Assembly (NCBI GenBank): GCA_902557655.1
Contig: CACEAZ010000001.1
Coordinates: forward strand, 71,699-135,698
DNA length: 64,000 bases
Reading direction: 5' to 3'
Origin: an uncultured Bacteroidota bacterium
GTDB lineage: Bacteria > Bacteroidota > Bacteroidia > Flavobacteriales > Flavobacteriaceae
Part shown: positions 17,164-26,134 of the stretch, piece after piece
Layout: the number at the start of each line of letters is the position of its first letter
How positions within the stretch are numbered: the first letter of the stretch is position 1
Notes under the pieces: model-generated
Seen by the model: the letters and a program-made list of their open reading frames with translations, nothing else
Database searches by the model: none
Told to the model about the DNA's origin: nothing
Position numbers and translations under genes: made by a program

Positions 17164-19629
17164 ATGGCAGATAATTTAGTTATAGTTGAGTCACCAGCGA
17201 AAGCAAAAACAATTGAGAAATACCTGGGAAAGGGTTATAAGGTTGCCTCTAGTTTTGGGCACATTTCTGATTTACCTTCAAAAAATATTGGAATTGATGT
17301 TGAGGATAATTTTAAACCAAAATATGAAATCTCAACTGACAAAAAATCTATTGTCAAAAATTTGCGTGATTTAGTTAAAAAATCAAAAACTGTTTGGTTA
17401 GCAAGTGATGAAGATAGGGAAGGGGAAGCAATAGCATGGCATTTGTTTAGAACCCTAAAGTTAGAGGAGAATTCAACCAAAAGGATTGTTTTTAATGAAA
17501 TAACGAAATCAGCAATAACTAATGCTATAAATAACCCACGAACAATAAATTATAACCTGGTTGATGCTCAACAAGCTAGAAGAATACTTGACAGAATTGT
17601 GGGATACGAATTATCACCTGTTTTGTGGAGAAAAGTAAAAGGTGGGCTTTCTGCTGGAAGGGTTCAATCTGTTGCAGTAAGATTATTGGTTGAAAAGGAA
17701 AGGGAAATTAGAAATCATGTTCCTTCTTCAACCTTTAGACTGGAGGCAATATTTGAAAACACTTTAAAGAAAGAATTTACGGCCAAACTCTCAAAAGAAT
17801 TTAATTCAAAGGAAGATGCAGAAAACTTCCTGAAAAGTATGGTTAATTCCTCTTTTAATGTTTCAGAAATAACAAAAAAGCCTTTAGTAAAATCTGCTCC
17901 TGCTCCTTTTACTACTTCAACATTGCAACAAGAGGCTTCTAGAAAATTATCTTTTCCTGTTGGAAAAACAATGAGTACAGCTCAAAGACTGTATGAATCG
18001 GGGTATATTACTTATATGAGAACAGATAGTGTAAATCTATCGTCATTAGCGATTGAACAGGCAAAAGAAAAAGTTATAAGTCTTTTTGGAAACTCTTATT
18101 CAAATCCTAAGAATTACAATACAAAATCAAAGGGAGCTCAACAGGCTCATGAAGCAGTAAGGCCAACTAATTTCTCAATGTCCCCAGATAGCATCACAGA
18201 TTATGATCAAAAAAGACTATATACTCTTATTTTTAACAGAACACTTGCTTCTCAGATGACGCCAGCTAAACTTGAAAAGACAAGTATAAAAATTTCAAAT
18301 TCCTCAAATGATGAAATTTTTGCTGCAAATGGTCAAGTAATAAAATTTGATGGATATTTAAAGTTATATCAAGTTTCAAAAGAGGATTCTTCTAAGGATG
18401 AAGATGGTATCTTGCCTAACGTCAGTGATAATGAAGTATTGAATTTGAATAGTTTATATTCAACGCAAAAGTTTAGTAGACCTCCTTACAGGTACTCAGA
18501 AGCATCTCTTGTTAAAAAACTAGAAGAATTAGGAATTGGTAGGCCCTCAACATATGCCCCTACGATTTCAACAATTCAAAACAGAAAATATGTTGAAAAA
18601 GGTTCAACAGAAGCCAAACCCAGAAAAATTATAAAATTGTCTCTTGTTGATGGTCAAATTAAAGAAGAAAATCTGATCGAAAAATTTGGATCAGATAAAG
18701 GAAAACTTATTCCTACTGATATCGGTATGATTGTTACAGATTTTTTAATCAACCACTTCAAAAATATTATGGACTATAATTTCACAGCAAGGGTCGAGCA
18801 AGATTTTGACAGAATTGCTGAAGGAAAGAAAGAATGGACCGAAATGATGAAGAATTTTTATAATGATTTTCATCCAGTAGTTGAAGATGTACAAAAAAAT
18901 GCAACTCGTGAAAGCGGTAAGAGAGTTTTAGGCACTCATCCTGAGAGTGGCAAGGAGATTAGCGTAAGACTTGGGAAATTTGGACCAATGGTTCAGATTG
19001 GAACAGTTGAAGATGAAGAAAAACCAAAGTTTGCAAGCTTACCTTCGGACTTACAAATCGAATCTGTAGACTTAGATCAAGCACTACTACTTTTTGAACT
19101 TCCAAGAGAAATCGGAGAAATTCAAGGTGAATTAGTTGTCGCCAACAACGGAAGATATGGGCCCTATATAAAATTTGGAAAAAAATTCATCTCTATCCCA
19201 ACTGGAAAATCTCCAACTTCAATATCACTTGATGAAGCAAAGGTTCTTATTGAAGAAAAACAAAAAGCTGATGCACCGATTCATACTTACGATAATATGG
19301 ATGTGCAAAAAGGTAAAGGAAGATTTGGCCCCTTTATCAAATGGAATAATATGTTTATTAATGTTGGAAAGGCATATGACTGGGACAATTTAACCAAAGA
19401 AGATATAGAAGAACTTATCGAGGATAAGAAAAGAAAAGAAAGAGAAAAAATTATTCATAACTGGGAAGAGGAAGGTATAAAAATTGAAAAAGGAAGATGG
19501 GGTAAGTTTTATCTTGTAAAGTCTAAAAAAAGAATCTTATTGGACAAAAATCTAGATGTCCAGTCTTTAGATTTAGATCAAGCAAAAGAAATATATCAAG
19601 CTAATACTTCGAAAAAAATTAAGAAATAA
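17164..19629 (+). CDS. topA: DNA topoisomerase I (type IA)
   Basis: An 821-residue type IA topoisomerase that relaxes negative supercoils. The Toprim domain starts at once (NLVIVESPAKAKTIEKYLG, then SDEDREGEAIAWHL at about 81-94). The catalytic tyrosine is Tyr284 in YITYMRTDS. Instead of zinc fingers, the C-terminus carries repeated 'GRxGxxxK' modules (GRYGPYIKFGKKF, GRFGPFIKWNNMF, GRWGKFYLVKSKK), the usual Bacteroidota form. An in-frame TTG seven codons upstream lies inside the promoter box, so the ATG at 17164 is preferred. The next gene follows after five bases. Confidence 0.97.
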   Translation: MADNLVIVESPAKAKTIEKYLGKGYKVASSFGHISDLPSKNIGIDVEDNFKPKYEISTDKKSIVKNLRDLVKKSKTVWLASDEDREGEAIAWHLFRTLKLEENSTKRIVFNEITKSAITNAINNPRTINYNLVDAQQARRILDRIVGYELSPVLWRKVKGGLSAGRVQSVAVRLLVEKEREIRNHVPSSTFRLEAIFENTLKKEFTAKLSKEFNSKEDAENFLKSMVNSSFNVSEITKKPLVKSAPAPFTTSTLQQEASRKLSFPVGKTMSTAQRLYESGYITYMRTDSVNLSSLAIEQAKEKVISLFGNSYSNPKNYNTKSKGAQQAHEAVRPTNFSMSPDSITDYDQKRLYTLIFNRTLASQMTPAKLEKTSIKISNSSNDEIFAANGQVIKFDGYLKLYQVSKEDSSKDEDGILPNVSDNEVLNLNSLYSTQKFSRPPYRYSEASLVKKLEELGIGRPSTYAPTISTIQNRKYVEKGSTEAKPRKIIKLSLVDGQIKEENLIEKFGSDKGKLIPTDIGMIVTDFLINHFKNIMDYNFTARVEQDFDRIAEGKKEWTEMMKNFYNDFHPVVEDVQKNATRESGKRVLGTHPESGKEISVRLGKFGPMVQIGTVEDEEKPKFASLPSDLQIESVDLDQALLLFELPREIGEIQGELVVANNGRYGPYIKFGKKFISIPTGKSPTSISLDEAKVLIEEKQKADAPIHTYDNMDVQKGKGRFGPFIKWNNMFINVGKAYDWDNLTKEDIEELIEDKKRKEREKIIHNWEEEGIKIEKGRWGKFYLVKSKKRILLDKNLDVQSLDLDQAKEIYQANTSKKIKK

Positions 19630-19634
19630 ATCAA

Positions 19635-20822
19635 ATGGGATCAGAATTTCTAACATCACCCTTTGACAATTTACTTAAACCTGTTGATGATCATCTTATT
19701 GTTCATAATGAGCTTATGTCATCACTAATACTTGGAAATAAAATTCAAATACATACTTCCGAACGCGGAATACCAGATTTGGATACAATTAAAATTGTAA
19801 TCATCGGAGTACCAGAAAACAGAAATTCAATAGATTATTTAGGGGATGAATTAAATTTAAATGAAATTAGAAAGTCCTTATATAATCTTTATCCTGGTAA
19901 CTGGTCAACTGAAATTGCTGATCTAGGGAATCTAATTTTAGGCGAAAATGTTGAGCAGACGTATGGAAGGATTATTTCCATGTTTTCAATTCTTTTTGAA
20001 AAAAACATAATACCAATTATTATAGGTGGAAGTCATGATTTACTTTACGCTAACTATAGATCGTATGATTCTTTTAAAAGTACAGTTAATATAGTAAATA
20101 TAGATTCAAACTTTGATATTGGTGATTCTGCCAAGCCAATTAATAATTTAAGCTATCTTGGAAAGATTATTCTTGACGAGCCACACAACCTATTTAATTA
20201 TTCCAATCTTGGATATCAAACATACCATAACTCTCAAGAAGAAATTGATCTTATGGAAAATCTATATTTTGAATCCTACAGGTTAGGTGAAGTAAGTTCA
20301 AATTTAAGATTATCTGAACCTGTAATGAGAGATGCTGATATTGTGAGTATTGACTTAAAGTCTGTAAGAGCTTCTGAGTTAAGTTCGAGACAGAAATTTT
20401 CACCTAATGGTTTTGATGGAAAGGAAATATGTGCTTTAAGCCGATATGCTGGAATTAGTAATAAGGTGTCATCTTTTGGAATATATGAATATAAGTCTTC
20501 AAACGAGGACGAAATTACGGAGATGCTAATATCTCAAATTATCTGGTACTTTATCGAAGGGGTTAATTGTAGGATTCAGGATTCTGATTTCCAAAATGAT
20601 GAAGATTATAACAAATTTACGGTTATTGTCGATGAGTATGAGTTAATTTTTTATCAAAATAAGATTACTTCTAGATGGTGGATTGAGATAATTGGTGACG
20701 GATCAAATAATAAACTTAAACAAAACACGTTATTAGCCTGTACGCTTGATGATTATGAAGTTGCAAAAAATGGCTCCATACCTGAAAGATGGTTCAAGGC
20801 AATTAAAAAAAATGTTTTGTAA
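19635..20822 (+). CDS. Arginase/formimidoylglutamase-fold protein with degenerate metal site
   Basis: A 395-residue protein with the ureohydrolase (arginase/agmatinase/HutG) fold. The first metal motif, GGSHD (131-135), keeps its histidine (His134). The second motif, normally DAHxD, reads DSNFD (157-161), so its histidine is replaced by Asn159. The third, normally SxDxDxxDP, reads SIDLKSVRA (238-246), so two of its three aspartates are Lys242 and Arg245. A binuclear manganese centre is therefore unlikely and the protein may be catalytically dead or use another chemistry. It sits between topA (five-base gap) and gldK, a neighbourhood seen in other flavobacteria, which hints at a structural or regulatory role near the T9SS genes. 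Databases would probably label it formimidoylglutamase. Confidence 0.78.
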   Translation: MGSEFLTSPFDNLLKPVDDHLIVHNELMSSLILGNKIQIHTSERGIPDLDTIKIVIIGVPENRNSIDYLGDELNLNEIRKSLYNLYPGNWSTEIADLGNLILGENVEQTYGRIISMFSILFEKNIIPIIIGGSHDLLYANYRSYDSFKSTVNIVNIDSNFDIGDSAKPINNLSYLGKIILDEPHNLFNYSNLGYQTYHNSQEEIDLMENLYFESYRLGEVSSNLRLSEPVMRDADIVSIDLKSVRASELSSRQKFSPNGFDGKEICALSRYAGISNKVSSFGIYEYKSSNEDEITEMLISQIIWYFIEGVNCRIQDSDFQNDEDYNKFTVIVDEYELIFYQNKITSRWWIEIIGDGSNNKLKQNTLLACTLDDYEVAKNGSIPERWFKAIKKNVL

Positions 20823-20914
20823 CTTTGTATCAATTATTACTTTTGGAAAAATTATTTATTTGCGTATTTAAATTTATATGGGTAAGTTTAACCACTTTTT
20901 TCAAAATAGGCTAT

Positions 20915-22537
20915 ATGAAAAAAACAAAGAAAATATTACAGTTATTAACCTTAGCTATATTCGTATATAGCTGTGGTTCCGGGGGCTTAAATCAATCAAA
21001 AGGAGAGCTAATCGGAGTAAAAGGAAAAAAATATTATCCTGAGAAACCTTATGGAATGACATTGATTCCTGGCGGTTCTTATATAATGGGTAAGTCAGAT
21101 GATGATATCGCTTCAATTGAAGATGCACCAACTAAAACAGTTACAGTTAGATCATTTTATATGGACGAAACTGAGATTACCAACTCTGAATACAGACAAT
21201 TTGTTAATTGGACCAGAGATTCTGTGTTAAGAACTGCTTTAGCGATCAAAGCTGAGGAGATTTTGTTGTCAGATGGAGAATCTGAATCAAATGACGGAAT
21301 TAGACAATATGCATTTATTGAAGCTGATACTTCTCAATTATCAGTTTACGAACAGTGGAAGTTAGAGAATACAGTTTATGATTCAGATGAGGAGTTTTAT
21401 GCTAACCAAACATTAAACTGGGATGTTGACTTAATTTTAGAAAGAAATGAATATCCTGATGAAGATTATCTAGAGGTTGTTGAAAGTTTCTTTTTAGAGG
21501 ATGATAAAGTTTTTAACGAAAGACGTACATGGGATACTGAAAAATTTATATACAGACACAAATATTCTGATGTTACAGGTAGTAAAGGCTATATGATTAA
21601 AATGCAAGAACGAAAGGATGATTTGATAGCAGCTCTTCTTGAAGAAGGATATTATGATGAAACTAATTCTGGAGGATTTCCCACTTATATTAAATATGTT
21701 GATGGTCGTGAATTTGAGGAAATAGAGGATAAAATTATTATTACTGATAAATTTATGCAAGATGAATTTCCTGATTTGGACAGAAGTAAATTTATTCGAG
21801 AAGTACCGGTTCCTATATATCCTGACACTACTGTATGGATCAGAGATTTTAAATACTCTTATAATGAACCTATGCACAACGACTACTTTTGGCATGATGC
21901 TTATAGTGAATACCCTGTTGTTGGTGTCACTTGGTTTCAGGCCAGTGCATTTTGTGAATGGAGAACATTGACTAAAAACGCATATCAAAAATCTAAAAAG
22001 AATAAAAGTTTAGTTCCTAAGTTTAGACTTCCTACTGAAGCTGAATGGGAATATGCTGCGCGTGGAGGTCTTCAAGGAGGTACATTTCCTTGGGGTGGAC
22101 CTTACACTAAAAATGACCAGGGTTGCTTTTTAGCAAACTTTAAGCCAATGAGAGGTGATTATGCTGTTGATCAAGCATTATATACCGTAGAGGCTAATGC
22201 TTACGACCCCAACGGTTATAGTCTATATAATATGGCAGGTAATGTAGCGGAATGGGTTAACTCATCATATGAGGCAGAGGCATATGATTTTTCTATTACT
22301 ATGAATCCAAATGTAAATAAGGAAGAAAATAATAAAAAAGTTGTTAGAGGTGGGTCTTGGAAAGACGTAAAGTATTATTTACAAGTTAGTTCAAGAGATT
22401 ATGAATATGCAAATCAACCAAGAAGTTACATTGGTTTTAGAACTGTTCATGAATATTTAGGAGCTGATTTTTCGGCGAACGCAATGACTAATAATTCAGT
22501 GCGTAGAGAAAATAATAAAAGAAGTACAATAAGATAA
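20915..22537 (+). CDS. gldK: T9SS ring / gliding motility lipoprotein GldK
   Basis: A 540-residue lipoprotein with a formylglycine-generating-enzyme (FGE/sulfatase-modifying factor) fold. The signal peptide ends FVYSC (Cys20). FGE-fold signatures are visible: RLPTEAEWEYAARGG, MAGNVAEWVN, VVRGGSWKD and a final YIGFRTV. With GldN it builds the periplasmic ring associated with the outer membrane in the type IX secretion system. The frame extends 30 codons upstream, but the ATG at 20915 gives a proper lipoprotein signal. The 92-base gap after the arginase-fold gene has no exact TAnnTTTG box. A central insertion of about 180 residues rich in Asp/Glu interrupts the FGE fold. Confidence 0.93.
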   Translation: MKKTKKILQLLTLAIFVYSCGSGGLNQSKGELIGVKGKKYYPEKPYGMTLIPGGSYIMGKSDDDIASIEDAPTKTVTVRSFYMDETEITNSEYRQFVNWTRDSVLRTALAIKAEEILLSDGESESNDGIRQYAFIEADTSQLSVYEQWKLENTVYDSDEEFYANQTLNWDVDLILERNEYPDEDYLEVVESFFLEDDKVFNERRTWDTEKFIYRHKYSDVTGSKGYMIKMQERKDDLIAALLEEGYYDETNSGGFPTYIKYVDGREFEEIEDKIIITDKFMQDEFPDLDRSKFIREVPVPIYPDTTVWIRDFKYSYNEPMHNDYFWHDAYSEYPVVGVTWFQASAFCEWRTLTKNAYQKSKKNKSLVPKFRLPTEAEWEYAARGGLQGGTFPWGGPYTKNDQGCFLANFKPMRGDYAVDQALYTVEANAYDPNGYSLYNMAGNVAEWVNSSYEAEAYDFSITMNPNVNKEENNKKVVRGGSWKDVKYYLQVSSRDYEYANQPRSYIGFRTVHEYLGADFSANAMTNNSVRRENNKRSTIR

Positions 22538-22555
22538 TTTTAAAATATAATAATT

Positions 22556-23101
22556 ATGGCATTTAAATTAAGTAAGAAAGTAAATAACGCAATATACGGA
22601 TATGGAGCAGCAGTTGTTATTATTGGTGCACTGATGAAAATTACATATTTCAGTCCAAGTTGGGCTCCGGGAATAGCAAATACTATGTTAACTATTGGAT
22701 TGGTAATTGAAGCACTAATATTTGCATATTCAGCCATAGATCCATCTCTTCAAAAAGAAGATTATGAATGGGAAAAAGTATACCCTGAATTAGCAGGTGG
22801 AAACGCAGGATCTGCAAAAGGCGTTAAGAGTCCACAAGTTCTCATGAGTGAAAAAATTGAGGATATGTTTAAAAATGCCAAGTTAGATGAGACTGTTGTT
22901 AAAGATTTAGCACAAAGTATTAAAGATTTTGATGCATCAGCGAAGGCTGGAGCAAAAAGTGCAGCAGATTTAGCAAAAATCAATCAAGAGTTTGCAAATA
23001 ATGCTAATGAATTAACAAAACAGATGGCAGCACTTTCTTCTAATCTTGAAACATTGAATGGTGTTTATGGAGGTGTTCTTAATGCAATGAACAGAAAATA
23101 A
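22556..23101 (+). CDS. gldL: T9SS motor subunit GldL
   Basis: A 181-residue inner-membrane protein with two N-terminal helices (about 13-31 and 40-60) and a cytoplasmic helical tail. GldL forms a pentamer around a GldM dimer and converts proton flow into rotation that drives T9SS and gliding. The charged residues expected for this are present: Lys28 in the first helix and Glu52 in the second. The tail is shorter than in Flavobacterium johnsoniae. It starts 18 bases after gldK and precedes gldM by 20 bases. Confidence 0.95.
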   Translation: MAFKLSKKVNNAIYGYGAAVVIIGALMKITYFSPSWAPGIANTMLTIGLVIEALIFAYSAIDPSLQKEDYEWEKVYPELAGGNAGSAKGVKSPQVLMSEKIEDMFKNAKLDETVVKDLAQSIKDFDASAKAGAKSAADLAKINQEFANNANELTKQMAALSSNLETLNGVYGGVLNAMNRK

Positions 23102-23121
23102 TTTAAAAAAAACAAAGAAAG

Positions 23122-24735
23122 ATGGCTGGTAAAGAATCTCCAAGGCAGAAGATGATAAATATGATGTATCTCATATTTATTGCTATGCTTGCCTTAAATT
23201 TATCAAAACAAATTCTTCAATCATTTGGTACCATGAATGAGGAGCTTACTGATACAAATATTGAGTTAGTAGAAAGAAATAATCAGTTCATGCAGGGTCT
23301 TGAAGAAAAAGCTCTAGAACAAGCTGCTAAGTACCAAGATTTAAAATTAAAAGCTGATTCTATTAGAAATATCTCTACGGGACTATATGATTATTTAGAA
23401 GGTATAAAAGAGGGCGCGTTTTTAACCGCGGAATCAAAAGGAATTCAAAGAAATAATTATTCAAAACTAGATAATACAGCATACTACACAACACTGTTTT
23501 TTGACGGTGAAGAACTCAAGCCAGATGGTCAAGAGTTTCTTGATCAAATGAATAGTTTTAGAGATTCTTTTGTGGAAATTGCAAGTTCTGACCCTAAGCT
23601 TGTTTCAATTGCCGAGGAAGTTAGTACTAAGTTTAATACGGGTGATATCCAAACTGAAGACGGTAAACCAAGAAAATATCTTGATTACCACTACAAAGAG
23701 ATGCCACTGATTGTTGGTATTACTAAATTATCTCTTTTACAGTCTACTCTTCAGAATATTGAAGCTCAACTATTATCAACAATGTTAGAAGGAAAATTGA
23801 AAATTGAAGCCTCACTTACAAATTTTGATGCAATAGTTATTCCGGACAAATCATCTTTCTTCGCAGGAGAAAACTTTACGGGTAGAATCATACTTGGTAA
23901 AAATGATCCAACCCTAAAAGCAGATAAAGTAATAATTAATGGAAATGAATTAGACGATGAATCAATGCAGGAAGGTAAAACATTACTGAGTTTTCCAGCT
24001 GGTGGAGTAGGTACCAAAAACATTGAGGGTGAATTTCAGTTTACCGAAGAAGGTGAGTTGATTTCTATTCCTGTAAATACATCCTACGAGGTTGTACCAA
24101 AACCTAATAAAGCTACAATTTCAGCAGATAAAATGAATGTTGTATATAATGGAGTTTCAAACCCGTTTACTATATCATTCCCAGGAATTGATGCAAATAA
24201 GGTTTCGGTTAGCACACCCGGTTTGAAAAAAGGAAAAACTATTATCGAGAAAGGTCGTAAAAAGAAATTAACTGGAGCCTCTGACTATGAGTTAGATCTT
24301 TCAAAATTACCTCCACAACTTAGAGGAAAAAAACAGGTAATCATAAACGTAACTGGAACATTGCCTTCAGGTCAAAAAGTAACCTCTAAAGTTCCTTTTA
24401 GGATTAAACAATTACCGGTTCCCTATGGAACCTTGGATAATGATAATCCAAATTCACTTAAAAAATCTGAGTTGATAAACTCTACTGTAACCGCTACATT
24501 TGGTCCAGATTTTGATTTTAACCTGCCTCTACGAGTTAGAGGGTATAAGATCACTGTAGCAGGTATAGGATCACGAGTTGTCTCAGGAAGTGATTTAGAT
24601 GGCCCAGCAAAACAATTGGTTCAAAGAGCTAGAAATAATTCAATTGTAACTATTACAGATATTCAGACTTCAGCAAGTGGTTCTACAACTGAAATTAAAA
24701 ATGCAACTGGTATTTCATTTACACTCGTTAATTAA
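23122..24735 (+). CDS. gldM: T9SS motor shaft protein GldM
   Basis: A 537-residue protein with one N-terminal membrane helix (about 13-33) and a long periplasmic part made of four domains, which spans from the GldL motor to the GldK/GldN ring. The start MAGKESPRQKMINMMYLIFIAM is the near-invariant N-terminus of the family. The late domains are visible as IKQLPVPYGTLDN and a final TEIKNATGISFTLVN. Length is standard. Confidence 0.96.
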   Translation: MAGKESPRQKMINMMYLIFIAMLALNLSKQILQSFGTMNEELTDTNIELVERNNQFMQGLEEKALEQAAKYQDLKLKADSIRNISTGLYDYLEGIKEGAFLTAESKGIQRNNYSKLDNTAYYTTLFFDGEELKPDGQEFLDQMNSFRDSFVEIASSDPKLVSIAEEVSTKFNTGDIQTEDGKPRKYLDYHYKEMPLIVGITKLSLLQSTLQNIEAQLLSTMLEGKLKIEASLTNFDAIVIPDKSSFFAGENFTGRIILGKNDPTLKADKVIINGNELDDESMQEGKTLLSFPAGGVGTKNIEGEFQFTEEGELISIPVNTSYEVVPKPNKATISADKMNVVYNGVSNPFTISFPGIDANKVSVSTPGLKKGKTIIEKGRKKKLTGASDYELDLSKLPPQLRGKKQVIINVTGTLPSGQKVTSKVPFRIKQLPVPYGTLDNDNPNSLKKSELINSTVTATFGPDFDFNLPLRVRGYKITVAGIGSRVVSGSDLDGPAKQLVQRARNNSIVTITDIQTSASGSTTEIKNATGISFTLVN

Positions 24736-24741
24736 AATATT

Positions 24742-25878
24742 ATGAAATTTAATTTTATACCTATAATTTTTGTTTTATTATTTTCTTTTGAGCTAGATGC
24801 TCAGGTTAATCTTTTGAATGCACAGGATCCTGCTGATATTGGCAAAAGAGATCAAAAGCAGATCAAACAGGATGAGGATAAAAAACTAGAATACGGTTAT
24901 GTAGATGAAAGAGATATTATGTTTTCAAAAGTTATTTGGGAGATAATTGATCTAGACCAAAGAGTAAATTTCCCTTACTTGTACCCAACAGATACTACAG
25001 TAGTAGGAAAGGAGAGAAGGCCATTAATACATTATCTTTTGAAAGGTATTCAATCTGGAGATATAACATTAATTTATTCTGACGGAAAGTTTAACGACAA
25101 AATTTCACTCGATGATCTAGAAGAAAATGATACCTTTGAGTTCACCTATATTAACAAAAAAGGAACCGATTATCTTCAACAATATGGAGGAAGACAAGCA
25201 GTTATTGATGATAATAATTTATCATTGGGTGAGTTTGATATTATTTATCAAAATTATTTTGATGATTATGGCGAGCCGTTTAATAATAACGAAGATTGGT
25301 ATATTTGGATGGATGATTCAGTAAACAGAGGGCTAATTGATAAAGACGTGGCATTACAGCCTTATGAGAATGCACAAGAAGAAGCAATAATAAATTGGTT
25401 TTCTGAAGAATTTGGAGATAAATATATAAGTACTGATAGATTTGAGTATGGTATGGTTGATCATTATAAAATCAAAGGGGTTTGGTATTTTGATAAGAGA
25501 ATTGCTGAGTTAAAATATAGACCTTTAGCAATTGCTCCAGTTGCAAGGCAAGTTGTAAATATGAAGGAGGATAGAAATATTTCAGATCCTTCCCTAAAAT
25601 CTCCTGCTGTTCCAATGTTTTGGATATATTACCCTGATGCCAGAGACGTTCTAAAAGACTCATATGTCTTTAGTGACAGTAATAGTGCTATAAGAAAGTC
25701 ATTTGACGAATTAATAAATGCTAGAAGATTTCATACTATGATCTACTTAGAGGAAAACATGTATGAAGATCGTGAAATAGGTCAGTATATTTCTGAAAAT
25801 GCATTTATGAGATTACTAGAATCAGAAAGAATTAAAGAAAAAATTAGAAATTTTGAACACGATATGTGGAGTTGGTAA
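24742..25878 (+). CDS. gldN: T9SS ring protein GldN
   Basis: A 378-residue periplasmic protein with a signal peptide (about 1-20, ending ELDAQ). GldN binds GldK to form the ring required for type IX secretion. The family sequence is clear: DERDIMFSKVIWEIIDLDQRVN near the N-terminus, then GVWYFDKRIAELKYRPLAIAP and PMFWIYYPDARDVL. It follows gldM after six bases and is the last gene of the series, with a strong terminator 23 bases downstream. Confidence 0.95.
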   Translation: MKFNFIPIIFVLLFSFELDAQVNLLNAQDPADIGKRDQKQIKQDEDKKLEYGYVDERDIMFSKVIWEIIDLDQRVNFPYLYPTDTTVVGKERRPLIHYLLKGIQSGDITLIYSDGKFNDKISLDDLEENDTFEFTYINKKGTDYLQQYGGRQAVIDDNNLSLGEFDIIYQNYFDDYGEPFNNNEDWYIWMDDSVNRGLIDKDVALQPYENAQEEAIINWFSEEFGDKYISTDRFEYGMVDHYKIKGVWYFDKRIAELKYRPLAIAPVARQVVNMKEDRNISDPSLKSPAVPMFWIYYPDARDVLKDSYVFSDSNSAIRKSFDELINARRFHTMIYLEENMYEDREIGQYISENAFMRLLESERIKEKIRNFEHDMWSW

Positions 25879-25900
25879 TAATTTCAATTTAAAATTTATT

Positions 25901-25934
25901 AAAAAAGCGTCTGTTTTAAATAGACGCTTTTTTT
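25901..25934 (+). terminator. Intrinsic terminator of the gldKLMN operon
   Basis: A twelve-base stem (AAAAAAGCGTCT paired with AGACGCTTTTTT) with a nine-base loop, ending in a T-run. It lies 23 bases after the gldN stop and just before the tRNA promoter. Confidence 0.88.
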
Positions 25935-25953
25935 ATTTCTATTTAATTTGTTG

Positions 25954-25983
25954 TTGTTAATCTTAAAAACCGTCGTATATTTG
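25954..25983 (+). promoter_or_regulatory. Promoter of the initiator tRNA gene
   Basis: TATATTTG at 25976-25983 is an exact -7 box, with TTG at 25954-25956 nineteen bases upstream as the -33 element. The predicted start is a few bases before the tRNA at 25994. Confidence 0.7.
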
Positions 25984-25993
25984 TAGACCACAT

Positions 25994-26066
<73 letters not shown>

Positions 26067-26068
26067 CT

Positions 26069-26118
26069 AAAACAATAAAACGGTTATACTATTATATAGT
26101 TAACCGTTTTATTGTTTT
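26069..26118. terminator. Long bidirectional hairpin terminator after tRNA-Met
   Basis: An eighteen-base perfect stem (AAAACAATAAAACGGTTA and its complement) with a second small inner stem (ACTAT/ATAGT) makes the whole 50 bases nearly palindromic. T-runs occur on both strands. It can end the tRNA transcript from the left and the YHYH lipoprotein gene from the right. Confidence 0.85.
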
Positions 26119-26134
26119 CATAAATATGTTATTT

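Noticed and set aside
20825-20914. Thirty-codon N-terminal extension of GldK
   Set aside because: It would destroy the lipoprotein signal that starts at the ATG at 20915.
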